From CADEED01 sp041395625 (GTDB taxonomy: Bacteria; Pseudomonadota; Gammaproteobacteria; Steroidobacterales; Steroidobacteraceae), in the NCBI GenBank assembly GCA_041395625.1, contig JAWLAE010000003.1, forward strand, positions 310,001 to 374,000: a DNA stretch of 64,000 bases. Direction: 5' to 3'. The position numbers were made by a program, and so were the translations under genes. Positions 1-9,247 of this stretch are shown here, piece by piece. The notes under the pieces were generated by a model, which was not told where the DNA came from, searched no databases, and saw nothing but the letters and a program-made list of their open reading frames with translations. Every line of letters starts with the position of its first letter. The first letter of the stretch is position 1.

Positions 1-1
1 G

Positions 2-712
2 CGCGAGCTCTTCACGATCGCGACGCGCACCACCTCCGATTCGGCCAACCGCAGCGTCACCGATACCCTGCTGATCCCCGGCATCAGCCTGGCACTCGTG
101 CCGCGCGGCTATCTCGGTGAAGCCCTGTTTGGCCGCGAGCTGTACGCGGAACTGCGCGGCTCACAGAGCTCGCTCGGCTCGGACTCCGACTTCGTGCAGA
201 TACGCGCGCGTGCTGAGCGGGTGTTCGACCTCGCGCCGCGCTGGCATGTCGTTGGACGGATCGAGATCGGAGCGACTGCGGTGGCACGATTCAGCGAGTT
301 ACCCGGATCGCAACGCTTCTTCGCGGGCGGTGACCGCAGCGTCCGCGGCTTTGGTTTCAATCAGTTGTCGCCACTCACGCCGATCATCGATCCGGTGACG
401 CGCCTGCAGTCGGTCGATCCGGTGACCGGTGAGCTGCGATTCGAGAAGCTGGGCGGCAAGCACTTGCTGGCGGGCAGCGCGGAGCTGGTCCGCGACCTGC
501 CACGCAACTTTTCCGTGGCGGCATTCGCCGATTTCGGCAATGCATTCGACAAGTTCGGTGATCCGATCGAATACGCTGTCGGGATAGGCGTCCGCTATCG
601 GCTGCCGGTCGTTACGGTCGGTATCGATATCGCACAGGCCATCACCACCCCGGCGGGTGAAGCGACGCGACCGGGACCACGCTTCCACATCAATTTCTCG
701 CCCAAGCTCTGA
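2..712 (+). CDS. tamA: Translocation and assembly module TamA, C-terminal part (partial at window start)
   Basis: The frame is open from base 2 to a TGA at 710-712, so only the C-terminal ~236 residues are present. The visible part is an Omp85-type outer-membrane barrel. It has the motif FAGGDRSVRGFGF (about residues 106-118 of the fragment), matching the conserved GG-x-x-SVRG-[FY] signature of the BamA/TamA barrel. It ends with short beta strands and a near-terminal aromatic (RFHINFSPKL). In this family TamA forms the outer-membrane half of a complex that spans the periplasm with TamB. Identification is supported by tamB starting at the next base. The POTRA domains are outside the window. 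Confidence 0.9.
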   Translation, partial: RELFTIATRTTSDSANRSVTDTLLIPGISLALVPRGYLGEALFGRELYAELRGSQSSLGSDSDFVQIRARAERVFDLAPRWHVVGRIEIGATAVARFSELPGSQRFFAGGDRSVRGFGFNQLSPLTPIIDPVTRLQSVDPVTGELRFEKLGGKHLLAGSAELVRDLPRNFSVAAFADFGNAFDKFGDPIEYAVGIGVRYRLPVVTVGIDIAQAITTPAGEATRPGPRFHINFSPKL

Positions 713-3700
713 GTGCCCGTGCGTCGCAAGTTGCTCATCGCTGCGGCTGTCTTCGGGGTGTTCTTCGTTGCACTGCCACTCGCGCTGCTCGGCTGGATCA
801 CCTATACAGAGAGCGGTCTTGCGTTCGCGCTTCGCCAGCTTCCGCCGAAGATCGGCCGAACGGAGCTGCGGCTCGAAACTGTCAAAGGCACACTCGCGAG
901 CGGGCTCGAAGTAGCGGTCGTCGAGATCGAACATCCCCGCTCCCATCTGCGTTTCGAGGGAGTACGCGGCAAGCTGTCGCTGCTGCCGCTGATCTACGGC
1001 ACGATCCGTGCTGAACACGTCGATGTCGATACGGCGCTGATCGAAGTGCGGCCGCGGATCGAGCCACTGGTCCCGTACGAGCCGCGCTTCCTGCCGCGTT
1101 TGCTGCGCGTCGTCGGCGAACGCATCACCGTGCGCGCGACCACGATCATCTCCCCGAATGGCTATACCAACGAGTTTCGCGATCTGTCGATTGCCGGTAC
1201 TGCCAGCCACAAGACCATACGCGTGTACGACCTGGTGGGCTGGTGGAACAATCTCCATGCCACCGCCAACGGGGTGGTGCGCGCCGCCGACCCGATGCAG
1301 CTCGAGGGCGACGCGCGAGTCCACCTGGTGTTCGAGGGTCAGCCTGAATGGCAGTCCGCGGGCCATTTCGCCGGCGATCTGGACGAGCTGCCGTTCGAGG
1401 GCACCCTCAATACGCCGTTTCGTGCCAGCTTTACCGGTGCCGTCAACACGCTCACCGCCGGCTGGAACTGGCACGCCAACGCGCGAATCATGGACTTCGA
1501 TCTCACGACGTTCGGCGGCGGCGACACATTGGGCCTCATCAGTGGTGAGCTCGCGCTGCACGGCGACGCGACCGGTTTTCATGCCGCCGGGCCGCTCGAT
1601 GCCGCGGGGCTGGGCGCGGGCCTGTTCGATACGGTCTTCGACGGCTCGTATGCTGACAAGACGGTCACCGCACAGCGCATCGAAGTGCGACATCTTGGTA
1701 CTGGCGGCCGCGTGGTCGCGGCAGGCGACATCAAGGTGGATGAAACTGGGCCGACGCTGGCGCTGAGCGGCACGTGGCACGGTTTCAGCTGGCCGTTGAC
1801 CGGCGCTGAGGCTCTCTTTCACAGTAGCAATGGTGACTTCACGCTCGGCGGCCAGTGGCCGTATGCGGTAATCGCGCGAGGTGATCTGCGGGTACCAGGG
1901 TGGCCGTTGCTGCAAGTGGTTACCCAGGGACGGTTGGCACGCGATCACTTTGAGATCGCCGAAGCGATAGTCGACGGATTCGGCGGCACGACCACGCTCG
2001 CAGGCGAAGCACGCTGGCAACCAGCGGAGAGCTGGCAGCTCGAGGGCAACGCGCGCGGTATCGACCCAGCCACAATCCGGCCCGGATTTCCGGGTGCGCT
2101 CAACGCCACACTCCGTGCACGCGGCGCACCATTCGGCGCCGACACGCGCACCGAAATCGAGATTGCCAGCATCAGCGGTCGCTTGCGCGGTCGACCCGCC
2201 AGCGGCAGCGGCAATCTGACGCTCGAGCGCGACGACTGGTCGTTCGATGACGTCCGGTTTCGGGCGGGGAGCACCCAACTCGAACTGGACGGCACACTCA
2301 CCCAGTCGCCCAACTTGCGCTTCAAGCTCAAGGCCGACAGCCTTGGGTTGTTAGCGGACGGCGCGCGCGGCACGGTCGACGTTCGCGGCTCTCTGCGCGG
2401 CACGCGCCCAGCGCCAGTGATTCAACTGGCCGGCAACGGCGCGAACATCGCCTATTCCGGTCTGACGATCGGGCGCATCGAAGCGGACGTCGATATCGAC
2501 TGGCAGGGGCTGCGCAGTTCACGCGCTGAGATCGCCGCGATCGATATCACCTACAACGACCGGACGCTCAACCGGATCGCTTTGCGGCTCGGCGGCTCCG
2601 CGCAGGAACACTCGCTCGCCATCAATGGGCGCGCCGCAAAAGTCGTTTTCGAGCTCGAGGGCAAAGGACAGTTCGCTGCAGGCAACTGGGCGGGGCAGAT
2701 CCTCGGTTTCGAGATCAATGATGACGAGCGGCTCAAGCTGCGGCTGGATGCGCCAGCGGCGATCAGAGCGTCGGCGACGAGTGGCGCAGTCGATGCGCTG
2801 TGCCTGCGAGGTGACCTCGCCAAGCTCTGCGCGTCAGGGGCCTTCGCCCCGGCGCGCTGGAACGCCCAGGTCTCCGCCATGCAGCTTCCAATCAGTGCGC
2901 TGACCGCCGGCCTGACCCCAAGAATTGAGTACGACGGCACTTTGAGCGCCGTTGCGAATGCCGAGCGTATCGGTGCAGCGCCCTGGACGGGCAAACTGCG
3001 CATGGACCTCACTGATGCAGCGCTCCGCCACAAGCTGGCAAGCGGGCGGATCGACACTATCCAGCTGGGTTCCGGATTCTTCAATGTCTCCGCTGAGCCT
3101 GGAGCGGCGACGGCCGAACTGAAACTCGATGCGCGCCAGCGCGGCACCATCAGCGGCAGCGCGCGTGCCGAACGCACGAGTGACGATCCTTACGTCTGGC
3201 CGTTGCGCGGGCAGCTGCGCGCAGCTACTTCCGAGTTGGGACTCGTCGCGCTCTATCTGCCCGAGATCGACCGGATCGCCGGCAACGTGAATCTCGATGC
3301 GGTCGTCGGCGGCACGCTCGCCCGTCCGGAGTTCAGCGGCGTGCTGCGCCTCGTCGACGGCGAAATGGATCTGTACCAAGTCAACCTCGCGCTCCGTGAC
3401 TTCGACATGGAAGCGCGGCTGCTCAGCAACACACTCGAGTTCAGCAGCACGGCCCGCGCCGGCGACGGTGATTTGTCGAGCAACGGCAAGATCGTCTGGC
3501 GTGACAACCTACCGTACGGCGAATTGCTGATACGCGGCAAGAATCTGCGCCTCGTGAACGTGCCGGAAGCGCGGGTCGATGCGTCACCCAATCTCAAGTT
3601 CAAACTCGATGGCCGCAAGATACTGGCGACCGGCGAGGTCACTGTGCCCTACGCCCGCATCGAGCCCGCGGATCTGACCGGCGCGGTGCTGACGTCATCC

Positions 3701-4450
3701 GACGAAGTGATAGTCGGCGATGTGCCGGTCGATCCAGACACGCGCTTCCTCGTCTCGAGTCAGATCAAGATGATCCTGGGCAACGATGTGATGATCGATA
3801 CGCTGGGGTTGTCCGGCCGAATCACCGGCAGCATCACCGCACGCACGACTGTCGACGACGTCAGCCGCGCAGTCGGCGAATTGAATGTGACTGAGGGCAA
3901 GTATGCGGCCTACGGTCGGCTGCTCGACATCGAGCGCGGCCGACTCATTTTTTCCGGCGGTCTCATTGGCGATCCCGCGATCGACATCCGCGCGGTCAAG
4001 CGCTTCCCGGACGTCCTGGCCGGTGTCAATGTGCGCGGCTCGTTGCGCCAGCCGCGCATCAGTTTCTTCTCCGAGCCTGCCATCCCGCAATCCCAGATCG
4101 CGTCGTTGATCCTGGCGGGCGGCACACTCGAGTCCGTGCAGTCGAACGGCCGTCAAGGCAGCTCCACCGCCAGTGCCGAGTTGTTGGCGCAGGGCGGCGC
4201 GATCCTCGCGCAGCAGCTCGGCAACCGCGTTGGGATCGAGGATGTCAGCATCGAATCGAATCTCAACAACGAGACTTCACTCGTGCTTGGGAAGTACCTC
4301 TCGCCGCGCCTCTATGTGAGCTACGGCATCTCGCTCACCGAGTCCATCAACACCATCAAGATGCGCTATTCCATCAACGACAGGTGGACCATCAAGACCG
4401 AAGCCGGCAAGGAGCGCGGCGCCGATCTGGTCTACACCATCGAACGATGA
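713..4450 (+). CDS. tamB: Translocation and assembly module inner-membrane protein TamB
   Basis: 1245 residues, starting at GTG 713 directly after the tamA stop, so the two are co-translated. An N-terminal signal anchor (about residues 5-27, LLIAAAVFGVFFVALPLALLG) is followed by a very long beta-rich region with repeated short strand motifs. The C-terminal ~300 residues look like the TamB/DUF490 domain, including the stretch around INTIKMRYSINDRW. TamB bridges inner and outer membranes, and the wider AsmA-like family moves phospholipids or assists outer-membrane protein assembly. Length is normal for the family (about 1200-1300). Long open frames on the opposite strand here are codon-bias shadows. 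Confidence 0.93.
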   Translation: MPVRRKLLIAAAVFGVFFVALPLALLGWITYTESGLAFALRQLPPKIGRTELRLETVKGTLASGLEVAVVEIEHPRSHLRFEGVRGKLSLLPLIYGTIRAEHVDVDTALIEVRPRIEPLVPYEPRFLPRLLRVVGERITVRATTIISPNGYTNEFRDLSIAGTASHKTIRVYDLVGWWNNLHATANGVVRAADPMQLEGDARVHLVFEGQPEWQSAGHFAGDLDELPFEGTLNTPFRASFTGAVNTLTAGWNWHANARIMDFDLTTFGGGDTLGLISGELALHGDATGFHAAGPLDAAGLGAGLFDTVFDGSYADKTVTAQRIEVRHLGTGGRVVAAGDIKVDETGPTLALSGTWHGFSWPLTGAEALFHSSNGDFTLGGQWPYAVIARGDLRVPGWPLLQVVTQGRLARDHFEIAEAIVDGFGGTTTLAGEARWQPAESWQLEGNARGIDPATIRPGFPGALNATLRARGAPFGADTRTEIEIASISGRLRGRPASGSGNLTLERDDWSFDDVRFRAGSTQLELDGTLTQSPNLRFKLKADSLGLLADGARGTVDVRGSLRGTRPAPVIQLAGNGANIAYSGLTIGRIEADVDIDWQGLRSSRAEIAAIDITYNDRTLNRIALRLGGSAQEHSLAINGRAAKVVFELEGKGQFAAGNWAGQILGFEINDDERLKLRLDAPAAIRASATSGAVDALCLRGDLAKLCASGAFAPARWNAQVSAMQLPISALTAGLTPRIEYDGTLSAVANAERIGAAPWTGKLRMDLTDAALRHKLASGRIDTIQLGSGFFNVSAEPGAATAELKLDARQRGTISGSARAERTSDDPYVWPLRGQLRAATSELGLVALYLPEIDRIAGNVNLDAVVGGTLARPEFSGVLRLVDGEMDLYQVNLALRDFDMEARLLSNTLEFSSTARAGDGDLSSNGKIVWRDNLPYGELLIRGKNLRLVNVPEARVDASPNLKFKLDGRKILATGEVTVPYARIEPADLTGAVLTSSDEVIVGDVPVDPDTRFLVSSQIKMILGNDVMIDTLGLSGRITGSITARTTVDDVSRAVGELNVTEGKYAAYGRLLDIERGRLIFSGGLIGDPAIDIRAVKRFPDVLAGVNVRGSLRQPRISFFSEPAIPQSQIASLILAGGTLESVQSNGRQGSSTASAELLAQGGAILAQQLGNRVGIEDVSIESNLNNETSLVLGKYLSPRLYVSYGISLTESINTIKMRYSINDRWTIKTEAGKERGADLVYTIER

Positions 4451-5094
4451 CCCTGCCATTGCCCTTCGCCGAGACGCCGTCTTTGCGCGACGTGGTAAGT
4501 CTCGAGCCGGGCATCACCCTGCTGCGCGGTTTCGCAGGCGCGGACGTGTTAGTGCCGTTGATACTCGAGATCGCCGTGCAAGCGCCCTTCCGCCATCTCG
4601 AGACACCCGGCGGTGGCCGCATGTCCGTGGCGATGACCAACTGCGGCCCGCTGGGTTGGGTGAGCGATCGCAGCGGCTACCGTTACTCAGCCACCGACCC
4701 ACTTTCGGGTCACGCCTGGCCTGCCATGCCGGCCGCGTTGCGTGAGTTGGCGCTGTCGTCCGCGGCGCACTGCGGCTTCGACCAGTTCGATCCTGACGCC
4801 TGCCTGATCAATCGCTACCAACCCGGCGCGCGCATGGGCGCGCATCGCGATGCCGACGAGAACAACTTCGAGCAGCCGATCGTGTCCGTGTCATTGGGCG
4901 TCCCCGCCACGTTCGTGTTCTATGGACTGAAACGCGGCGGCAAAGGCAAGCCAGTCCCGCTTTTCGACGGCGACGTACTCGTCTGGGGCGGACCGGCTCG
5001 CTTGCGCTACCACGCCGTGCGGCCGGTCAAGGATGCCGTGCATGGGCTGACCGGGTCGCTGCGTTACAACCTGACGTTCAGGCGGGGAAGATAA
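4447..5094 (+). CDS. alkB: AlkB-like 2-oxoglutarate/Fe(II)-dependent dioxygenase
   Basis: 215 residues. ATG 4447 overlaps the tamB stop (ATGA), which argues for translational coupling and against an upstream in-frame ATG inside tamB. The iron ligands are visible: HRD at 133-135 (His133, Asp135) and His189 in RLRYHAV. Arg206 in the RYNLTFR motif is the usual 2-oxoglutarate contact. Enzymes of this family demethylate alkylated bases in DNA or RNA. NRYQPGARMGAHRD is the standard AlkB core. No ada or alkA is nearby, so induction by alkylation is not suggested by context. Confidence 0.92.
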   Translation: MTLPLPFAETPSLRDVVSLEPGITLLRGFAGADVLVPLILEIAVQAPFRHLETPGGGRMSVAMTNCGPLGWVSDRSGYRYSATDPLSGHAWPAMPAALRELALSSAAHCGFDQFDPDACLINRYQPGARMGAHRDADENNFEQPIVSVSLGVPATFVFYGLKRGGKGKPVPLFDGDVLVWGGPARLRYHAVRPVKDAVHGLTGSLRYNLTFRRGR

Positions 5095-5104
5095 GTCTCG
5101 GCTG

Positions 5105-7849
5105 CTACGGCGTACGGATGCGCGCAAGAGCTGCAAGCGCGTCGGATTTCAGCGGGCTCGACTGATACCCGATGTTGTCGAGAAGCTTCAGCCCGGTTCG
5201 AAGCCTGACCGCGGCGTCCCGTGGATCGCGCGATTCGAGTTGTGCCAGCCCTAGATACAGCATGGCCTCAGCACGATCGTTGTCGCGAAAACTGCCTGGC
5301 GACATTCGCAGGACATCGACCAGCGCTTTGACCGCTGCTGCAATGTCGCCCGCGAGATACGCGCTCGCGCCCGTGACGGTCAAGGTGTGAGCGAACTCCG
5401 GCGACGCGAGTTCGATCGCCTGAAGATCGAGTTTGTCGATCTGCTCGCGGGCCGCGCGGCTGTCGCCCGTCATGGCCACAGCGAGCGCGAGATCGGCCGC
5501 AATCGCGCGACTGGTCGGATGGCGCCGACCAACCAGAATCGCAGCCTTGTCACTGATTGCGTGCAGCAGAGGCTCGGCCTCAGTCGTGCGGCGTAGCTCG
5601 AGCAGCGCCCTGGCCAAGCTGTGCTCACGCCCAAGGTACTCCAGCGAATCAGCCGAAACGTCGTTGACTTGCGCGATGGCTAACGACTGGCGTGCAGATT
5701 CCACTGCGTTCTCGAGACGACCCAGTCGCCGCTGCACATTCGACAAAAACTGATAGTAGTACCCAACCGTGGCGTTGGAGGGCCCCCAAGTAGTCGAGCC
5801 GTCGCGGATTGCTGCCTCGAGTTCCTGCAACGCACGTCCTGGTTGTCCACTGATATCGTAGGCCAGCGCCAGCACGCGTCGGCTATCGATAACGATCGGA
5901 TGCCGCGGATTGTTTCGGTGCAGAGCCAGAGAACCCCGATAGGATCGTTCGGCAAAATCGACCGCTGGCTGAGCGTCTCGCAAGTACGTGAAGGTCGTCG
6001 CCAACATGGTGAGCGTCCGCACATAGCTCTCGCTATCTTTGCCGAGAAGTTCCGCGGCTGCATGGTGCGCCCGCTTGGCCCAATCATTGGCCTCCGCGTA
6101 GCGACCCGAGTGAATCTCCCAGTGCGCGTGCGCCTTCAGGGCGGTCACATATTCCTCGGGCGCCGCGCCTTTTAGTACGTCCAGATACGGTTCGACCTGA
6201 TCCAACTCCGCGCGCCACGCCTGCACCTGCCCGAGGTATCGCAGCAGATCGCCGCGCAGTACGTGTAGCCGCAATCGATCTACATCAGCGGGTGCGAAGT
6301 CACGCTGCGCGTCCGCGGCTGCGCGATCCAGCACTTGCTTTGCCGCGTCGAAGTCCTTGGTACTCATCAGACTGGCGCCCAGCACACGGAGCATTTCGGC
6401 TCGGACCAGCGGATCATCGAGGGTCGCGTCTTCGATTTTTCGCGCCGCCTGACGCAGTAGGTCGGCGGCGGCTGGACGCCTACCGCCATTCTCATCGGGG
6501 TCCGCGTCGCGAAAGATTCCGATGACCAGGTTCTTGACGTTCTCTGCTCGTCGCTGCTGCTGCAGAGCCAGGTCGCGCTGCTGCATGGCAGCTCGGGCTT
6601 GCCACACCGCGGCACTGGTTCCGGCAAGGATCGCGATGCATACGGCTGTGACAGCGACCACCGCCAGTTTGTTGCGAACCGCAAACTTCCTCATTCGATA
6701 TGGCGCACTGTCGGGGCGCGCGAGGACCGGCCGGTCATCGAGATACCGGGCAATATCCTCGGCCAAATCGTTTACGGTTGCATAGCGATCGCCCGGCTGC
6801 TTCTTGAGCGCCTTGAGCACGATGTTGTCCAAATCGCCGCGAATATTTCGTCGCCACGCCTGCGGGGCGACCTCACTAGGGCGCGCCGGTTCAGACTGCA
6901 GGATGGCATCTTCCAGCGCGCCGCGCGAATCGCGCGCGAGTCTGTACGGGCGCTCGCCGGTAAGCAGCTCGAAAAGAATCACGCCGAGCGAATATACGTC
7001 CGATGCAACCGTCAGCGACTCACCTGATATCTGCTCTGGCGACGCGTAGTCCGGCGTCATGGCGCGACCAGACAATTCAGTAAGGCGGGATTCCTTCGCC
7101 TCGCCGCCTTCGAGCAGCTTGGCGATGCCGAAATCCAGTAGCCGGACTCCACCATCGGGGGTCACCAGTATGTTTGCTGGCTTCAGGTCGCGGTGAATCA
7201 CGAGCTTGTTGTGTGCATAGGCCACAGCGTAGGCAACCTGCAAGAACAGTCGCAAGCGCACCGCAAGCCCAAGCGGCTCGTCGTCCGCAGCGCGCGCGCA
7301 GTACTGATCAATCGGCCGACCCGCAACATACTCGAGTGCGAGGTACGGTTGCCCTTGCGACGTCAAACCGGCATCGAACAACTTGGCAATGTTGCGATGA
7401 TCGAGTGTCGCGAGGATCTGACGCTCGCGTGCCATGCGTTCCGCAAGTCCCGTGAGTGCCCACGATCCATGAGGCAGTTTGAGCGCGACCTGCCGTTGGA
7501 TCAGTCCATCCGCACGTTCGGCAAGCCAGACTGCCCCCATGCCACCCTGGCCGACCTCGCGCAGCAGCCGATACGGACCAACCAACGCGCCCGCGACCGG
7601 CGCACCGAAGCCCGTAGCGTCTGCCGTCGCTGACGGGGCCGCGAACTTCGGCATCGTGTTGAGAAAGTCTGCGGTCTCGACTGCTGCGGAGCGCGCCAAC
7701 AGGTCTTGCAAGTGCGGCTTGAACCGCTGCCATTGTGGCGGCAGCGACTCGAGCCAGCCGGCTCGTTCAGCCGGCGGGCGATCGAGCACTTCGTCGAGCA
7801 ATCGATTCAGCGTCAAGACACCTTCGCTATCGAGATCGAGACCTAACAT
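5105..7849 (-). CDS. Membrane-anchored Ser/Thr protein kinase with C-terminal TPR-like region
   Basis: 914 residues, PknB type. The kinase domain spans about residues 91-375: glycine loop GQGGMGAV (100-107), Lys124 in VALK, catalytic HRDLKPAN with Asp221, DFG at 239-241, and APE-like YASPEQ. One transmembrane helix lies at about 394-416, followed by ~500 residues rich in helical A-L-A/R repeats that resemble TPRs and would be periplasmic. It lies in the same orientation as a small secreted protein and an ECF sigma factor, a pairing seen in the TIGR02999/ECF43 sigma group. A sensor kinase acting on or with that sigma factor is inferred from context. The ATG at 7849 begins ATG-TTA-GGT. Confidence 0.93.
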   Translation of the reverse strand: MLGLDLDSEGVLTLNRLLDEVLDRPPAERAGWLESLPPQWQRFKPHLQDLLARSAAVETADFLNTMPKFAAPSATADATGFGAPVAGALVGPYRLLREVGQGGMGAVWLAERADGLIQRQVALKLPHGSWALTGLAERMARERQILATLDHRNIAKLFDAGLTSQGQPYLALEYVAGRPIDQYCARAADDEPLGLAVRLRLFLQVAYAVAYAHNKLVIHRDLKPANILVTPDGGVRLLDFGIAKLLEGGEAKESRLTELSGRAMTPDYASPEQISGESLTVASDVYSLGVILFELLTGERPYRLARDSRGALEDAILQSEPARPSEVAPQAWRRNIRGDLDNIVLKALKKQPGDRYATVNDLAEDIARYLDDRPVLARPDSAPYRMRKFAVRNKLAVVAVTAVCIAILAGTSAAVWQARAAMQQRDLALQQQRRAENVKNLVIGIFRDADPDENGGRRPAAADLLRQAARKIEDATLDDPLVRAEMLRVLGASLMSTKDFDAAKQVLDRAAADAQRDFAPADVDRLRLHVLRGDLLRYLGQVQAWRAELDQVEPYLDVLKGAAPEEYVTALKAHAHWEIHSGRYAEANDWAKRAHHAAAELLGKDSESYVRTLTMLATTFTYLRDAQPAVDFAERSYRGSLALHRNNPRHPIVIDSRRVLALAYDISGQPGRALQELEAAIRDGSTTWGPSNATVGYYYQFLSNVQRRLGRLENAVESARQSLAIAQVNDVSADSLEYLGREHSLARALLELRRTTEAEPLLHAISDKAAILVGRRHPTSRAIAADLALAVAMTGDSRAAREQIDKLDLQAIELASPEFAHTLTVTGASAYLAGDIAAAVKALVDVLRMSPGSFRDNDRAEAMLYLGLAQLESRDPRDAAVRLRTGLKLLDNIGYQSSPLKSDALAALARIRTP

Positions 7850-7985
7850 TTAGCGGCCCCTGCGGGTGCTGAACGAGCGCGCATCGATCCTGCCACTATG
7901 ATCTTGGTCCGGTCCCGCGCGCAAGCGCCTCGAGGCGGACGCGCCCGCCTCGATCGCCAGTGCCAGCGAGCGCCGGCAGTCCCGT

Positions 7986-8423
7986 TCAGGGAGCGGGCGC
8001 ACCGCCGATCACAAAGCCCTTCGGACCGGGACCGTACACGCGGTCGGCACGGCATTCCTTGTGAACGAGGTCAAACGGTTCGGTACGGGTGTTGTCGGAC
8101 CAATCATCGTCGCGTTCCTTGTATTTGTAGACGAAGCGCACGTTCTTGATGTTGTTGCCCTCGACGTCTCGCAGATCTGTCGCACCCGTCAGGCAGGTCT
8201 CCCCGTAGGCGCAACTCACACGTCCAACACGGCGTGACACCTTGCGGTTGTTGACCAAGTCTTCATATTCGATACCGGTCACCGTAATGGCGCGTTCGGT
8301 AGGGTGATTGTTGGTGAATTTGAAGCGCACATTGGTGCAGCGATCATTATCTGCACTCGCCAGGGCTGGCAGGACACAGATTGCCACGACACCCATAACG
8401 CCAGTGAATTTGCGAACTAACAT
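7986..8423 (-). CDS. Small secreted protein of unknown function
   Basis: 145 residues with a clear Sec signal peptide: a basic start (MLVRK), a hydrophobic stretch GVMGVVAICVLPAL, and likely cleavage after ALASA. The mature part is polar and contains four cysteines (near residues 29, 71, 77 and 124), suggesting disulfides. Beta-rich stretches such as VRFKFTNNHP and NVRFVYKYKERD are visible. I do not recognise the family. It sits between the ECF sigma factor gene and the Ser/Thr kinase on the same strand, so it may be a target or partner of that signalling pair. That is context only. Confidence 0.75.
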   Translation of the reverse strand: MLVRKFTGVMGVVAICVLPALASADNDRCTNVRFKFTNNHPTERAITVTGIEYEDLVNNRKVSRRVGRVSCAYGETCLTGATDLRDVEGNNIKNVRFVYKYKERDDDWSDNTRTEPFDLVHKECRADRVYGPGPKGFVIGGAPAP

Positions 8424-8578
8424 GATGACATTGCTCCGGGGACCGATGTATGAAGCGCAGGACGCGCCAGCCCGTCCCCATCGATCGGTTGGCGCTGCGT
8501 ACTGTTTCTCAATGACAAGTACGCTCGCCCGCCTGACAAGCGGACACGTCGCTCGGACTATTCTGGCGGCGCCGCTGT

Positions 8579-9139
8579 TCAGCCGATGGCGCGCGCGAGC
8601 AGCAGCCGCGCTTTTTCCCAGTCCCGACGCACGGTGCGATCGGTGACACCCAGTATCTCGGCGATCTCGCGTTCGGTGAGACCCACGAAGTAGCGCATCT
8701 CGACCACCTCGACCAAGCGCGGATCGAACGCGGCGAGTTCATCGAGCGCCTCGTGGATCTTCAGAATTTCTTCCTCGCCTCCGACCAGGTTTTCCACTTG
8801 CTCCGTGATGAGCGTCACGGGCCTCGCGCCGCCGCCGCGACGCTCGCGCAGCGAGGCACGCGCCAGATCGACGATTACCGAGCGCATCACGTGCCCGGCA
8901 TAACGATAGAAGTGAGTGCGGTCGTCAATGCTCAGTTGGCCGGCGTTGGCGAAGCGCAGGTAGGACTCGTGCACCAGCGACGTGGTGTTGAGCGCATCCG
9001 GCCGGCCTTGCAGCTTTAGACGCCTATGCGCCATGCGATGCAGATCCTGATAGGTGATCGAAAAGACTTTGCCCAGAGCCTCGGCGTCGCCGGCCACCGC
9101 GCTTTGTATCAAGGCTGTCAGGGAAACGTCGCTCGCCAC
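8579..9139 (-). CDS. ECF-type RNA polymerase sigma factor (TIGR02999-like)
   Basis: 186 residues from a GTG start at 9139; no in-frame ATG lies upstream. Region 2 contains YQDLHRMAHRRL and THFYRYAGHVMRSVIVDLAR. Region 4 contains VVEMRYFVGLTEREIAEILGVTDRTVRRDW, a helix-turn-helix ending in the KARLLLARA helix typical of this subgroup. Relatives usually sit beside membrane Ser/Thr kinases rather than anti-sigma factors, as here. No anti-sigma gene is adjacent. It probably directs expression of local secreted or kinase genes, but I could not define its promoter motif. Confidence 0.9.
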   Translation of the reverse strand: MASDVSLTALIQSAVAGDAEALGKVFSITYQDLHRMAHRRLKLQGRPDALNTTSLVHESYLRFANAGQLSIDDRTHFYRYAGHVMRSVIVDLARASLRERRGGGARPVTLITEQVENLVGGEEEILKIHEALDELAAFDPRLVEVVEMRYFVGLTEREIAEILGVTDRTVRRDWEKARLLLARAIG

Positions 9140-9247
9140 ACGGCCATTGTCTACCTATGCCGCGCAGTTGAGGAGTGCATGTCCGTTTCGGCGAGGCTGC
9201 GGCGTATCTCTGTGTAACCGCCCGATTTACCTACGGAGCCGCCGACC

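Noticed and set aside
299..2278. 659-codon open frame on the minus strand
   Set aside because: Lies entirely opposite tamA/tamB, whose domains and start are clear. Long antisense frames are expected in GC-rich genes.
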